A stretch of DNA of 31,501 nucleotides from contig CAYWVF010000028.1 in NCBI GenBank assembly GCA_964461815.1, positions 1-31,501 of the forward strand. Reading direction: 5' to 3'. Position numbers and translations under genes: made by a program. Under the pieces are notes generated by a model. The model did no database searches. It worked only from the letters and a program-made list of their open reading frames with translations, and was not told the origin of the DNA. The stretch is from JAAZBA01 sp964461815 (GTDB lineage: Bacteria > Bacillota > Clostridia > Oscillospirales > QAMX01). Positions 7,790 through 15,869 of the stretch are shown one piece after another (positions within the stretch are counted from its first letter, which is position 1; the number at the start of each line of letters is the position of its first letter).

Positions 7790-9532
7790 ATGTATACTAC
7801 GCAATATTTCACACACATCATATGGGATTTTAACGGCACTATTCTTGATGATCTTGAGCTTTGCCGAGACGTATTAAATAAAATGCTGAAGAAGCGTGGG
7901 ATAGAGCCGCTTAATGTCGAGCAATATAAGCACGTTTTCAGGTTCCCAATCTCGGAATACTATAAGCTTGCCGGATTTGATTTTGAAAAAGAGAGCTATG
8001 AAACACTTGCTCACGAATATATGGATGACTATCTGCCCAGATCCTTTGACTGTCATCTTCATGACGGCGTTTTAGAGCTTATAAAGGATCTTCACAGCCG
8101 TGGTATCAGCCAGATTGTACTCTCCGCTTCGGATACGACGATACTAAAAAATCAACTCAAAGCACTCGGGATACTCGAATATTTTGATACGATACTCGGT
8201 CTTGACAACATCTATGCTCATTCGAAAATTGAAATTGCAAAGGAATGGATGAAAAAAACAAAGCCTTATCGTCCTCTTCTGATCGGTGATACCGTACACG
8301 ATTATGAGGTCGCATGTGAGCTTGGGATCAAATGCGTACTCATTGCAAGCGGACACCATTCATTCGAGCGATTGTCGGAATGCGATGCACATGTTTACCA
8401 TAACATTTCAGAATTCAAGCCCATTGTTGATGCCAGACCGTTGGCTACGTATAAATATATAGAGCTTCCTCCAAACCGCAGAGTGCTTGTTACAAGTGAT
8501 ATTCACGGCAATCTGAACTGCTTTAAGGATGTTCTCAGAAAAGCAAATTACAGCGAGGACGATATTTTGATCATTGACGGAGATATGATCGAACGTGGAC
8601 CGGAAAGTCTTAATGTGCTTCGCTACATCATGGATCTTCAAAAGAGTCGAACCGTGTACATAACTATGGGCAATGTTGATTGCTATGTCCTCTGGACTAT
8701 CGCCGATCCTGAGATCATATCAAATGATGCTGTAAGGGAAACTGCCAAAGTGAAGGAGCGACTGGTATCGGAAATGGCAGGCGAGCTCGGCATTGATCTG
8801 AACAAATGCAGCGATATATCTGCTGCACGTAATTTGATATGCGAAAAATTCAAGGCTGAGCTGGATTTTCTCAGAAATCTTCCGACATTTATTGAAACAC
8901 AAAGTCTTCTTTTCGTTCACGGTGGAGCTGCACATCACAACTACACATCACTTGATGCCTTTAATTGTATGAAATTCGATCGTTTTCCCGAAGACGGTAA
9001 GATATCCTTTGAGAAGCCCTGCATCGTAGGTCATTACCCTGCTACACAATATCGTGAGCATATCGCCTATTCTCATCCTTTTTACGATAAAGAGAAAAAT
9101 ATAATAAATATTGACGGTGGAATGGAGGTAAAATATGATGGACAGCTTAATCTTCTGATCTTCGACAATGCCGAAACCACCGAATTTTCCGTAGTTTACA
9201 GTGACAAGCTGGAAAAGGTAACCGCACTTGACAGTCAAGAGGCAAGTGATTATTCAGTTCATATACGATTCGAGCACAACGATGTAGAGTTGATCGAAAA
9301 GGGCGATGAGTTTTCCGTCTGCCGTCATTTGGAATCGGGTCAGCTCTTTGAAATTCCAAGTGATTATCTATATGAGGAAAACGGTCGCTGTCTGGCACAC
9401 GATTATTCATACTACGATCTTCCCGTAAGCCCGGGTGACGAGCTTAGTGTCATACGCTACACATCACGAGGTATTCTTGCAAAAAAAGACGGTTATACAG
9501 GCTGGTATCACGGCAAAGTTATAAAAAAATAG
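7790..9532 (+). CDS. Two-domain phosphatase: HAD hydrolase fused to calcineurin-like phosphoesterase
   Basis: The 580-residue protein joins two phosphatase folds. Residues 1-210 form a phosphoglycolate-phosphatase-like HAD domain: nucleophile Asp13 in WDFNGTILDD (the second Asp of DxD is Asn, a known HAD variant), Ser112 in VLSASD, Lys146, and GDTVHD (166-171). Residues about 228-460 form a metallophosphatase of the Ap4A-hydrolase/PPP type: TSDIHGN (235-241), DGDMIERGP (263-271), GNVD (294-297), VHGG (376-379) and VGHYPATQ (413-420), followed by INIDGGM. The tail, 461-580, looks like a small beta domain and is not recognised. Both active sites appear intact. A GAGG site precedes the ATG. No signal peptide or membrane segment is seen. 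Substrate is unknown; phosphorylated nucleotides are plausible. Confidence 0.85.
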   Translation: MYTTQYFTHIIWDFNGTILDDLELCRDVLNKMLKKRGIEPLNVEQYKHVFRFPISEYYKLAGFDFEKESYETLAHEYMDDYLPRSFDCHLHDGVLELIKDLHSRGISQIVLSASDTTILKNQLKALGILEYFDTILGLDNIYAHSKIEIAKEWMKKTKPYRPLLIGDTVHDYEVACELGIKCVLIASGHHSFERLSECDAHVYHNISEFKPIVDARPLATYKYIELPPNRRVLVTSDIHGNLNCFKDVLRKANYSEDDILIIDGDMIERGPESLNVLRYIMDLQKSRTVYITMGNVDCYVLWTIADPEIISNDAVRETAKVKERLVSEMAGELGIDLNKCSDISAARNLICEKFKAELDFLRNLPTFIETQSLLFVHGGAAHHNYTSLDAFNCMKFDRFPEDGKISFEKPCIVGHYPATQYREHIAYSHPFYDKEKNIINIDGGMEVKYDGQLNLLIFDNAETTEFSVVYSDKLEKVTALDSQEASDYSVHIRFEHNDVELIEKGDEFSVCRHLESGQLFEIPSDYLYEENGRCLAHDYSYYDLPVSPGDELSVIRYTSRGILAKKDGYTGWYHGKVIKK

Positions 9533-9601
9533 TACGATTTTTCTTGCGAATCACATTCAAGTAAACACTATAAAATTAATACGAAAGGACCGTAAAGATA
9601 A

Positions 9602-10294
9602 ATGGATCAGTCTCCAACATATAATATACTCGTTGTCGATGATGAAAAACTCATTCGCGATCTTATAAGAAAATATGCCGAGTTTGAAGGACATCATGTG
9701 ACCGAAGCTTCGGACGGTATGGAAGCCGTGTCTATATGCAGAAAACGTGATTTCGACATAATAATAATGGATGTGATGATGCCTGAGCTCGACGGTTTCT
9801 CTGCCTGCCGTGAGATCAGGAAAACGAAAAACACGCCTATAATCATGCTCTCTGCTCGTGGCGAGGAATACGATAAGATCAACGGCTTTGAAATAGGGAT
9901 AGACGATTATGTTGTCAAACCCTTTTCACCAAAGGAATTAATGCTTAGAATACATGCCATTATCAAGCGTTCTGCTCACATGAGCTTCGAGCAGGAAAAG
10001 CGAGATATACTAAAATTTGATGGGCTCGTCATAGATCTGACTGCACGTATCGTATACATTGATAATGTTCGCATCGATCTTTCACCAAAGGAATTTGATC
10101 TGCTCACATATCTTGCCAGAAATAAAGGTATTGCACTCACACGTGACAAGATAATATGTGAGGTTTGGGGATATGATTTCTATGGCGATGATCGTACACT
10201 CGATACACATATCAAGCTTTTGAGGAAAAATCTTGGCAGCTATGCAAGCCATATTGTTACGCTTCGCGGCGTGGGGTATCGTTTTGAAGAATAA
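9602..10294 (+). CDS. OmpR/PhoB-family response regulator
   Basis: This 230-residue regulator has an N-terminal receiver domain with the acidic pair Asp13-Asp14, phosphoacceptor Asp57 in IIIMDVMMPELDG, Ser84 in MLSARG and Lys106 in DDYVVKPFSP. The C-terminal winged-helix domain (about 135-230) carries LSPKEFDLLTYLARNKG and the ending RTLDTHIKLLRKNLG...VTLRGVGYRFE, typical of OmpR/PhoB DNA-binding domains. The stop codon overlaps the start of the kinase gene, so the two are translationally coupled. A convincing promoter was not found in the 69 bases upstream; AAAGGA at 9592 is a possible ribosome site. Target genes cannot be read from the sequence. Confidence 0.95.
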   Translation: MDQSPTYNILVVDDEKLIRDLIRKYAEFEGHHVTEASDGMEAVSICRKRDFDIIIMDVMMPELDGFSACREIRKTKNTPIIMLSARGEEYDKINGFEIGIDDYVVKPFSPKELMLRIHAIIKRSAHMSFEQEKRDILKFDGLVIDLTARIVYIDNVRIDLSPKEFDLLTYLARNKGIALTRDKIICEVWGYDFYGDDRTLDTHIKLLRKNLGSYASHIVTLRGVGYRFEE

Positions 10295-11771
10295 TCTGCC
10301 ACACAACAGACAAACTCCGCTAAGCCGATATATCTTTACATCACTCATTACGCTTACGGCTATCCTGCTTGTCCTGCTATGGGTATTCCAGGTCATATTG
10401 CTCGAGCCATTTTACAGAGTCATCAAAAACACGGATATTCAGCGTGCTGCCGAAACTATCGAAAAGAATCTGGAAAGTGATGATCTTATTGCGCTGCTTG
10501 ACCATTATGCGCTGAACCGTGATATCAATGCCCGTATTTTCAGTCAGGTTGAAAAGGAGATCACGTCAAGCGCTTCGTTCTCCGATTCATATGTTCACAC
10601 CATGTCAGCGTCCGATGTCAACAATTATTACCGCCTTGCAAAGCAATCCGGCGGTACCCTATGCGATACTATAGTTACTGAAAATATACAATTTAAGATT
10701 CAGCCGTCAAACACACGTCTTCCCACTACGCTTGCACCTCAGATCGTTCAAAACGAAAACATTCTGCTTGCCAAGGTCATAACCGATTCGAATGGTATAG
10801 ACAGAATGATACTGTTAAGCTCCAGAGTTACACCTGTCAGCTCTACTGTAGATACTCTTAAGGTGCAGATATCCTGCATTACAATAACGATGGTAATATT
10901 ATCTATTGTCATATCCGTTATTATTTCAAAGCGTATATCAAAGCCGATAACAAAAACAAACGAGACTGCGAAGCAGCTGGCTAAGGGGAATTATTCTGTA
11001 CACTTCGATGATGGGCTTTATCGTGAAGCAGCAGAGCTTGCCGATACTCTTAACTATGCAGCCAAGGAGCTGTCAAAGGCAGAAAATCTGCGAAACGAGA
11101 TAATATCCAACATATCTCATGAATTACGCACTCCGATCACGATGATAATCGGATATGCGGAAATGATGTGCGATATCCCGAAGGAAAGCAGTCAGGAAAA
11201 TCTTCAGATCATTATCGATGAGGCCAAGCGTTTATCCGCACTCGTAAATGATATTCTCGATCTATCAAAATATCAAGCCGGTACACAGACGATTAACAAG
11301 CAAAAAATCAACCTGACAGATACGCTTGGTGATATCACTCAACGGTATTCAAAGCTCGTCGAGGCAGACGACTATACCATAAATTTCTACCATTCTGCCG
11401 ATGTTTATGTGTATGCCGATGAGCTGAAGCTATCTCAGGTAGTATATAATCTTATCGGTAATGCGGTTAATTACTCACCCGATCGCAGAGAAATAAACGT
11501 GACCCAGCAAATAAACGGAGATCGTGTCAGAGTCGAGGTGCAGGATCATGGTCCGGGCATTCCGTCAGATAAGCTGGAGCACATTTGGGATAGATTCTAT
11601 AAGGTCGATAACACAAAAAGAGCTAAGATCACAGGTACTGGCTTGGGATTATCTATTGCTAAAAATATCCTGACTCTTCACGGTGCAGACTACGGTGTTT
11701 TGAGCACTGAAGGAGTCGGAAGTACATTCTGGTTTGAACTGCCTATCGTAAAGGATGAGTCGATCCAATAG
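10284..11771 (+). CDS. Membrane sensor histidine kinase, partner of the upstream response regulator
   Basis: I place the start at TTG 10284, 11 bases inside the regulator gene, because GGGG at 10273-10276 precedes it and the longer frame would add residues encoded by the regulator's end. The 495-residue product has a first membrane segment at about 17-40, an extracellular sensing region at about 41-194, and a second membrane segment at about 195-215. A HAMP linker follows (KRISKPITKTNETAKQLAKG), then the HisKA dimer domain with phosphoacceptor His279 in NISHELRTPI. The ATPase domain shows NLIGNAVNYSP (N box), DHGPGIP (G1) and GTGLGLSI (G2). All catalytic motifs are present. A strong terminator follows at 11786-11829. 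The stimulus is unknown. Confidence 0.93.
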   Translation: MKNNLPHNRQTPLSRYIFTSLITLTAILLVLLWVFQVILLEPFYRVIKNTDIQRAAETIEKNLESDDLIALLDHYALNRDINARIFSQVEKEITSSASFSDSYVHTMSASDVNNYYRLAKQSGGTLCDTIVTENIQFKIQPSNTRLPTTLAPQIVQNENILLAKVITDSNGIDRMILLSSRVTPVSSTVDTLKVQISCITITMVILSIVISVIISKRISKPITKTNETAKQLAKGNYSVHFDDGLYREAAELADTLNYAAKELSKAENLRNEIISNISHELRTPITMIIGYAEMMCDIPKESSQENLQIIIDEAKRLSALVNDILDLSKYQAGTQTINKQKINLTDTLGDITQRYSKLVEADDYTINFYHSADVYVYADELKLSQVVYNLIGNAVNYSPDRREINVTQQINGDRVRVEVQDHGPGIPSDKLEHIWDRFYKVDNTKRAKITGTGLGLSIAKNILTLHGADYGVLSTEGVGSTFWFELPIVKDESIQ

Positions 11772-11785
11772 AATATCAAAACAAT

Positions 11786-11829
11786 AAAACCGTTAAATCT
11801 CCATTTCGGTGGAGTGTTTAACGGTTTTT
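11786..11829 (+). terminator. Intrinsic terminator of the two-component operon
   Basis: AAAACCGTTAAA (11786-11797) pairs with TTTAACGGTTTT (11818-11829), and inside it CTCCA pairs with TGGAG. A T-run ends the hairpin. It starts 14 bases after the kinase stop codon. Confidence 0.9.
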
Positions 11830-11854
11830 GTTCTGTAGAACTAGCTTTTACCCA

Positions 11855-11897
11855 ATATCACCGTGATATTTATCACAGTGATTGCTATCACGCTGAT
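11855..11897. repeat. Three tandem 15-bp repeats, each a TATCACnGTGAT-type palindrome
   Basis: Palindromes ATCACcGTGAT, ATCACaGTGAT and ATCACgCTGAT are centred at 11862, 11877 and 11892, exactly 15 bases apart. The first extends to a perfect 15-nt palindrome (11855-11869). The array fills the space between the kinase terminator and the stop codon of the convergent HIRAN gene. It could be a multi-site operator or, read on the minus strand, a set of alternative hairpins at the 3' end of the HIRAN transcript; no T-run follows. Confidence 0.6.
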
Positions 11898-12259
11898 CAA
11901 TCGAAATCATCGTTAGCTGTCATTGCTCTTTTTATTGCATCTTCACATTCTTCAAAGGTAATGTCTGTCACGACCTTGCATATTACCTTTGTACGAGTCG
12001 TAAACAATACTTTCCCGTGAAATCTCTCGTCTACATATGCCCCGAGGCGACTTGCACTCATAGTACCACCGGCCATAGTGTTCGGTGAATTTGCAATGTA
12101 ACCTATTGTACCCAATGCCGGCAGTGATGCTTTAATCGCTTCACGATCTATATTATTGTCACGCTCTTTACGACATCTTATCAGTGAGCCGATACGGAAC
12201 GGCTTCAAATCATAATATCTTGAAAATCCGACTATTGTGAAATAAAGCTCATTACTCAT
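11897..12259 (-). CDS. HIRAN-domain small protein
   Basis: The 120-residue product matches stand-alone HIRAN domains. It opens with ELYFTIVGFSRYYDLKPFRI, then has VRKE-like KERDNNIDREAIKASLP and GTIGYIANSPNTMAGGTMSA, which carry the typical D-N-x-x-D-x-x-A-I and G-x-I-G-Y-V/I-A-N signatures. HIRAN domains bind DNA ends or stalled forks in eukaryotic HLTF, and bacterial stand-alone copies are mostly uncharacterised. AGGAGG lies 8 bases before the ATG. It is 98 bases downstream of the TPM gene on the same strand, and its 3' end abuts the 15-bp palindrome array. No clear promoter is seen in the 98 bases, so it may be read through from the xpaC operon. Confidence 0.75.
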   Translation of the reverse strand: MSNELYFTIVGFSRYYDLKPFRIGSLIRCRKERDNNIDREAIKASLPALGTIGYIANSPNTMAGGTMSASRLGAYVDERFHGKVLFTTRTKVICKVVTDITFEECEDAIKRAMTANDDFD

Positions 12260-12320
12260 ATAGCGTCCTCCTAAAATGTTAATTACACACTTTGTATCGC
12301 TTATCGATCTCTGACCTACT

Positions 12321-12341
12321 GATCACAGTCATTATGTGATC
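12321..12341. promoter_or_regulatory. Inverted repeat upstream of the HIRAN gene
   Basis: GATCACA and TGTGATC flank a 7-base spacer, a perfect 7-7-7 inverted repeat about 60-80 bases before the HIRAN start. Its left part, ATCACAGTCAT (12322-12332), differs by one base from the second unit of the array at the other end of the gene. A 10-bp palindrome GTATGCATAC follows at 12345-12354. Confidence 0.4.
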
Positions 12342-12357
12342 TCTGTATGCATACATA

Positions 12358-13302
12358 CTAGCGTCTTCTTCCGGCACCGCCACCACGTGATGCTCCTCCG
12401 CCTCCGCTTCTTCCTGCACCGCCGCGTGATGCTCCTCCGCCAAACGATGAGCCTCCTCCGCCTCTCGGTCTGTTGAAGCCGCCGCTTCTGTGAACTCCTC
12501 CGAATCCGCTCGGACGTCCAAATCCACCCGGACGACCGAAGCCTCCCGGTGGTGGGGGCGGTGGAGGCGGCGGACGTCTTACATGACCGCCCCAATGACC
12601 TCTCGGTGGAGCGCCCCATCTACGTCTCGAGCCTACCGCTCTGCCTATGTTTGATATCAAAATAATAAGAACAACTATAATTATTAATATTATCATACTA
12701 AAAAAACGTCCTATTCTACGTAATGTCCAATCAAACGTTGACTCTTCCACGTAGATCGTATCTGTACTATACTGATCCTGATATTGACCAAGGTCTTCAT
12801 CACTGACTCCTCCGTATATTGACGCTGTCTTATCATATAATGCGTCGAACACCTTTCTTACGCCGTCATCATAATCGGCATCCGCAAAATCAGGTTCGAG
12901 ATACTCATACAGTATATCACCCAAATCACCCGATGAAAGGTAGCTTTCCAATCCCAAGCCTTGAACCGCATAATAGTCCTCTGCCCCTATGACAAGAAGC
13001 AGAAGTATGCCATTATTCTTGTCAGCCGAGCCTATTCCCCAATCATTAAAAAGCTTATATGCGTAATCCTCTATTTCTGCCGTACCGATAAAATCTACCG
13101 TTACTACGCATATCTGCGCCCCTGTAGATGCATAAAGTGCATCGTTTTGCGAGACTATATAGCTTTCCGTATCCGAATCGATGACGTTTGAATAATCAGC
13201 CACATAAAATTGTTCTGTCGGCTCAACCACATCAAACGCACCTACGGAAAACGTAAGGAATATAGCCGTCAATATTAAAATTAAATACCTTTTTCCTCTC
13301 AT
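12358..13302 (-). CDS. TPM-domain membrane protein with Pro/Gly/Arg-rich tail
   Basis: The 314-residue protein has a signal peptide (about 1-22), an extracytoplasmic TPM domain (about 30-165, with VADYSNVIDSDTESYI near its start and NNGILLLLVIG at 96-106), a membrane segment (about 200-218) and a cytoplasmic tail of about 95 residues. The tail starts with basic residues, has nine consecutive prolines (244-252), then repeats of GGFGRP and RGG/SGGG, ending GAGRRR. TPM domains are found in photosystem repair proteins of plants and in YgcG-type bacterial membrane proteins, where the function is poorly known. Last gene of the xpaC operon, 9 bases after the LemA-like gene. The tail resembles RGG-type nucleic-acid-binding regions, which is only an analogy. 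Confidence 0.85.
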   Translation of the reverse strand: MRGKRYLILILTAIFLTFSVGAFDVVEPTEQFYVADYSNVIDSDTESYIVSQNDALYASTGAQICVVTVDFIGTAEIEDYAYKLFNDWGIGSADKNNGILLLLVIGAEDYYAVQGLGLESYLSSGDLGDILYEYLEPDFADADYDDGVRKVFDALYDKTASIYGGVSDEDLGQYQDQYSTDTIYVEESTFDWTLRRIGRFFSMIILIIIVVLIILISNIGRAVGSRRRWGAPPRGHWGGHVRRPPPPPPPPPGGFGRPGGFGRPSGFGGVHRSGGFNRPRGGGGSSFGGGASRGGAGRSGGGGASRGGGAGRRR

Positions 13303-13311
13303 CTTATCTTT

Positions 13312-13866
13312 CTACCTATACGTATCTACCGGCATAATATCATTAACTCCCGCTATCAGCCATGCCGGAAACATTCCCATAACACTGTTAAAGGTCGATG
13401 CCTCGCTATTAAAGGAGTCATGCGATATAGTCTGATTTCTGCTCGACAGCTCGGTAAACTGCTTTACCGCAAGCCTTACATCATCTTCATCCATCTCATA
13501 ATTTTCGAGCTCCGAATAAAGTGTATCTATCGCAACTGTCAGAGAATGGTTTGCATTATACATCTCAGACGGGAGCTTTGCACCTATAAGCGATTCACGT
13601 GCATTTAATACATTGATGATCTCATCTGCGTTTGCAGGCATATACTTACTTGCGATCGTCACCAAATTATATGCCGATTCCAACCTTGCCTGAAGGTCGT
13701 TGTATATGCTCAGACTGTCGTGATTGACACCCTCATAAAACAGCTCCTGAACATCATCTCTATCCGCACGCAGCTTCATTCCACCAAGCACAAGCACGGA
13801 AAAGATCACCATTATCGTAGCAACTATCATTGCCACTCTTTTATTTTCTTTAAGCTTTACTTTCAT
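13312..13866 (-). CDS. LemA-like membrane-anchored protein
   Basis: The 184-residue product has a short basic N-terminus, one membrane segment (about 12-31) and an all-helical outer domain. The segment IYNDLQARLESAYNLVTIAS (54-73) followed by NVLNARESL occupies the place of the LemA signature (YNxLV...R...N). Similarity is moderate, so it is called LemA-like. LemA proteins are four-helix membrane proteins often encoded with TPM-domain proteins, which matches the next gene 9 bases downstream. GAGGAAG lies 9 bases before the ATG. The gap to the upstream telA stop is 24 bases, so it belongs to the same operon. Role in envelope homeostasis is inferred from context only. Confidence 0.7.
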   Translation of the reverse strand: MKVKLKENKRVAMIVATIMVIFSVLVLGGMKLRADRDDVQELFYEGVNHDSLSIYNDLQARLESAYNLVTIASKYMPANADEIINVLNARESLIGAKLPSEMYNANHSLTVAIDTLYSELENYEMDEDDVRLAVKQFTELSSRNQTISHDSFNSEASTFNSVMGMFPAWLIAGVNDIMPVDTYR

Positions 13867-13890
13867 CTATTAAGCTTCCTCGTTTTCAAA

Positions 13891-15018
13891 TTATCCTCGC
13901 AGCTCCAACAGCTTATTCTTCAACTCGCCCTCGATCCTGTTAAGCTCTGCTTCCGCTGCATATCTCTTTTGCTTGCCCTCTTCATTTATCCTCAAGACCT
14001 CATCTATCGTCGATATGAGAGACTGATTAGTATATGTTAAAGTCTCTATATCAACAACACCACGTTCAGCTTCCTTTGCAGTCTCCAGAGTTCCCATCTT
14101 CAATGCATCGGCATTCTTTTTCAGCAGCTCATTTGTCATATCGGTAACGCTTCTCTGCGCTTCCATAGCCTGACGTGAATGAGCCAGACCAAGTGCCAAC
14201 ACCATCTGATTTTTCCACAGCGGTATAGTGTTGACGATCGTACTCTGTATTTTCTCCGCCATAAGGCTGTCATTATTCTGTATAAGTCTTATTTGCGGTG
14301 CCATCTGGATAGAAATATTTCTTGTCAGCTGTAGATCATATATTTTCTTTTCGAATCTGTTGCAAAGATTCTCCAGATCATTTGCAGCCTGTGCATCCTC
14401 TGCAAGGCCTGTTTGCTGTGCTTTTTCACGTAGCTTCGGAAGCTCCGTCGCACGTATATCCTTGAGCTTCTCTTTTCCCGCAAGAATATACATACTCATC
14501 TCTTTAAAATACGTAAGATTCATCTCGTACAGCTTATCCAGCATTGCTATATCCTTAAGCAGCTGTACCTGATGATCCTCAAGCATACCGGTGATCTTGT
14601 CTACATTGACCTCAGCCTTATCATACTTTGCCTTCATTGCGGTGATTTTATTTGCATTTTTCTTGAAAAATCCAAATATACCACGTGACTCCTCTTCTGT
14701 CAATGTAAAGCCCTTCAACTCGACTACGAGATCCGTCATCATATCACCTATCTCGCCGAGATCCTTTGTCTTGACCTTATCAAGTGCAGAATCAGAAAAA
14801 TCAGCTACCTTCTTCTGTGCGGCAGCGCCGTATTGAAGTATCATATTGGAATTTCTGATATCGATCTTAGAGGCAAAATCATTCACCATTGCGATCTCAC
14901 TGTCACTGAGTGTTGATTTTATGTCTTCGATCTCACGCACAGCGGTTTCAGCTATTTCCTCCGTTGCCGTTTCAGGCTCCGGAACAGCATCAAATGTAAG
15001 CTTTATTTCATTATCCAT
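13891..15018 (-). CDS. telA: TelA/toxic anion resistance family protein
   Basis: The 375-residue soluble, helix-rich protein belongs to the TelA family (toxic anion resistance, KlaA-like). Signature stretches are seen in the middle and end: MSMYILAGKEKLKDIRATEL, IQMAPQIRLIQNNDSLMAEK and TIPLWKNQMVLALGLAHSRQ. Family members are linked to tellurite resistance and to tolerance of cell-envelope-active compounds, with unknown mechanism. Length is normal. AGGAG precedes the ATG. It follows xpaC by 15 bases; the xpaC-telA pair is widely conserved in Firmicutes. Here the operon continues with LemA-like and TPM-domain membrane proteins. No membrane segment is seen; it probably works at the inner face of the membrane with XpaC. 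Confidence 0.92.
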   Translation of the reverse strand: MDNEIKLTFDAVPEPETATEEIAETAVREIEDIKSTLSDSEIAMVNDFASKIDIRNSNMILQYGAAAQKKVADFSDSALDKVKTKDLGEIGDMMTDLVVELKGFTLTEEESRGIFGFFKKNANKITAMKAKYDKAEVNVDKITGMLEDHQVQLLKDIAMLDKLYEMNLTYFKEMSMYILAGKEKLKDIRATELPKLREKAQQTGLAEDAQAANDLENLCNRFEKKIYDLQLTRNISIQMAPQIRLIQNNDSLMAEKIQSTIVNTIPLWKNQMVLALGLAHSRQAMEAQRSVTDMTNELLKKNADALKMGTLETAKEAERGVVDIETLTYTNQSLISTIDEVLRINEEGKQKRYAAEAELNRIEGELKNKLLELRG

Positions 15019-15033
15019 AGTCGTTAGCTCCTA

Positions 15034-15675
15034 TTACTTATTTTCTGTCGTTATTCCCTCAGACGCAAGCATTCCTTCAAGCACCTCTATATCGGTCGAT
15101 ATATCCAGTGCCTCATCCTCGAACAAATTGTCCAATTGACGTTCGAATGCAGTTGCGATCATTTCCATATTTTCTTCGATACTCTTCAAGGTAGATGTTA
15201 TATTCTCGCCTTTTACGCCTGATTCTGCCAGTTTTTCTCTGGCATCAAGAATTTTCAGTGTTGTTGGCATATAATAATTCATAAAGCGACGTATACGTGC
15301 TGCCTTTGACGGATTTTCCGATACTTCTTTAAATATCGCCGTTGCAGCTATCACCATTCTTGACAATCTTTTTGACAGCGTAGGATCATACACCTTAGAA
15401 TTATATTCCTTGAGCTTTTTAATATAATTCTGTCCCTCTTTTATAAGGTCATCCGCATCCTTATCGCCTGTCTTCTTAAATTTTTCCTCTGTCTCGATCT
15501 CTACTGCTCTTGCAGGTATAAGAACATACGATACGCCGAAAATCACGCTTGATATCAGAAGCGCTGTCAACAGATGTGCCAGCTTATAAAGAGGAAAGAA
15601 TACCCCATATATTATCCACGTCAAACCGAAAAGATATATCGGTATCGCCGAATGTATTTTTTTTGTTTTTTTCAC
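15034..15675 (-). CDS. xpaC: XpaC-like membrane protein (5-bromo-4-chloroindolyl phosphate hydrolysis family)
   Basis: The protein has two adjacent membrane segments near its N-terminus (IPIYLFGLTWIIYGVFF and LLTALLISSVIFGVSYVLI), then a cytoplasmic helical domain of about 150 residues containing DADDLIKEGQNYIKKLKEYN and IRRFMNYYMPTTLKILDARE, which are typical of XpaC. I place the start at GTG 15675, giving 213 residues, because GGAGG sits 5 bases before it; the longer frame starting at 15687 would contain that ribosome site. It leads the operon xpaC-telA-lemA-like-TPM from a good promoter at 15730-15758. The biochemical function is unknown; the family name reflects a phosphatase-like plate phenotype. 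Confidence 0.85.
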   Translation of the reverse strand: MKKTKKIHSAIPIYLFGLTWIIYGVFFPLYKLAHLLTALLISSVIFGVSYVLIPARAVEIETEEKFKKTGDKDADDLIKEGQNYIKKLKEYNSKVYDPTLSKRLSRMVIAATAIFKEVSENPSKAARIRRFMNYYMPTTLKILDAREKLAESGVKGENITSTLKSIEENMEMIATAFERQLDNLFEDEALDISTDIEVLEGMLASEGITTENK

Positions 15676-15729
15676 TTTTTCCTCCACAGAATTTTTACAT
15701 AAATATTTCTTGCCTATCGTTACAATATT

Positions 15730-15758
15730 ATATTACACCATTTTTCTTATATTTTCAA
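15730..15758 (-). promoter_or_regulatory. Promoter of the xpaC-telA operon
   Basis: On the minus strand TTGAAA (15758-15753) and TAATAT (15735-15730) are separated by 17 bases, about 55 bases before the GTG start of xpaC. Surrounding DNA is AT-rich. Confidence 0.65.
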
Positions 15759-15806
15759 GTATATCATCAACAAAATGTTTTTTGATAAAAAATTAACATT
15801 TTTTAC

Positions 15807-15834
15807 TTGATACGCTCATCTCACATGATATAAT
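15807..15834 (+). promoter_or_regulatory. Promoter of the cysteine-rich protein gene
   Basis: TTGATA (15807-15812) and a perfect TATAAT (15829-15834) are 16 bases apart, 35 bases before the chosen ATG. It is divergent from the xpaC promoter with about 50 bases between them. Confidence 0.75.
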
Positions 15835-15869
15835 ATAACCATAAATTACATTATTACGAGGTGTGCGAT

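Noticed and set aside
11855..11897. Possible CRISPR array
   Set aside because: Units are 15 bp long and directly abutting, with no unique spacers of 25-40 bases and no cas genes nearby.
12279..12619. Two minus-strand open frames overlapping the TPM protein tail
   Set aside because: They are other frames of the repetitive Pro/Gly/Arg-coding DNA; their Arg/Glu/His repeats mirror that repeat and neither has a ribosome site.
15861..15869. Upstream GTG start for the cysteine-rich protein
   Set aside because: It would overlap the GAGG ribosome site; the ATG at 15870 has correct spacing.
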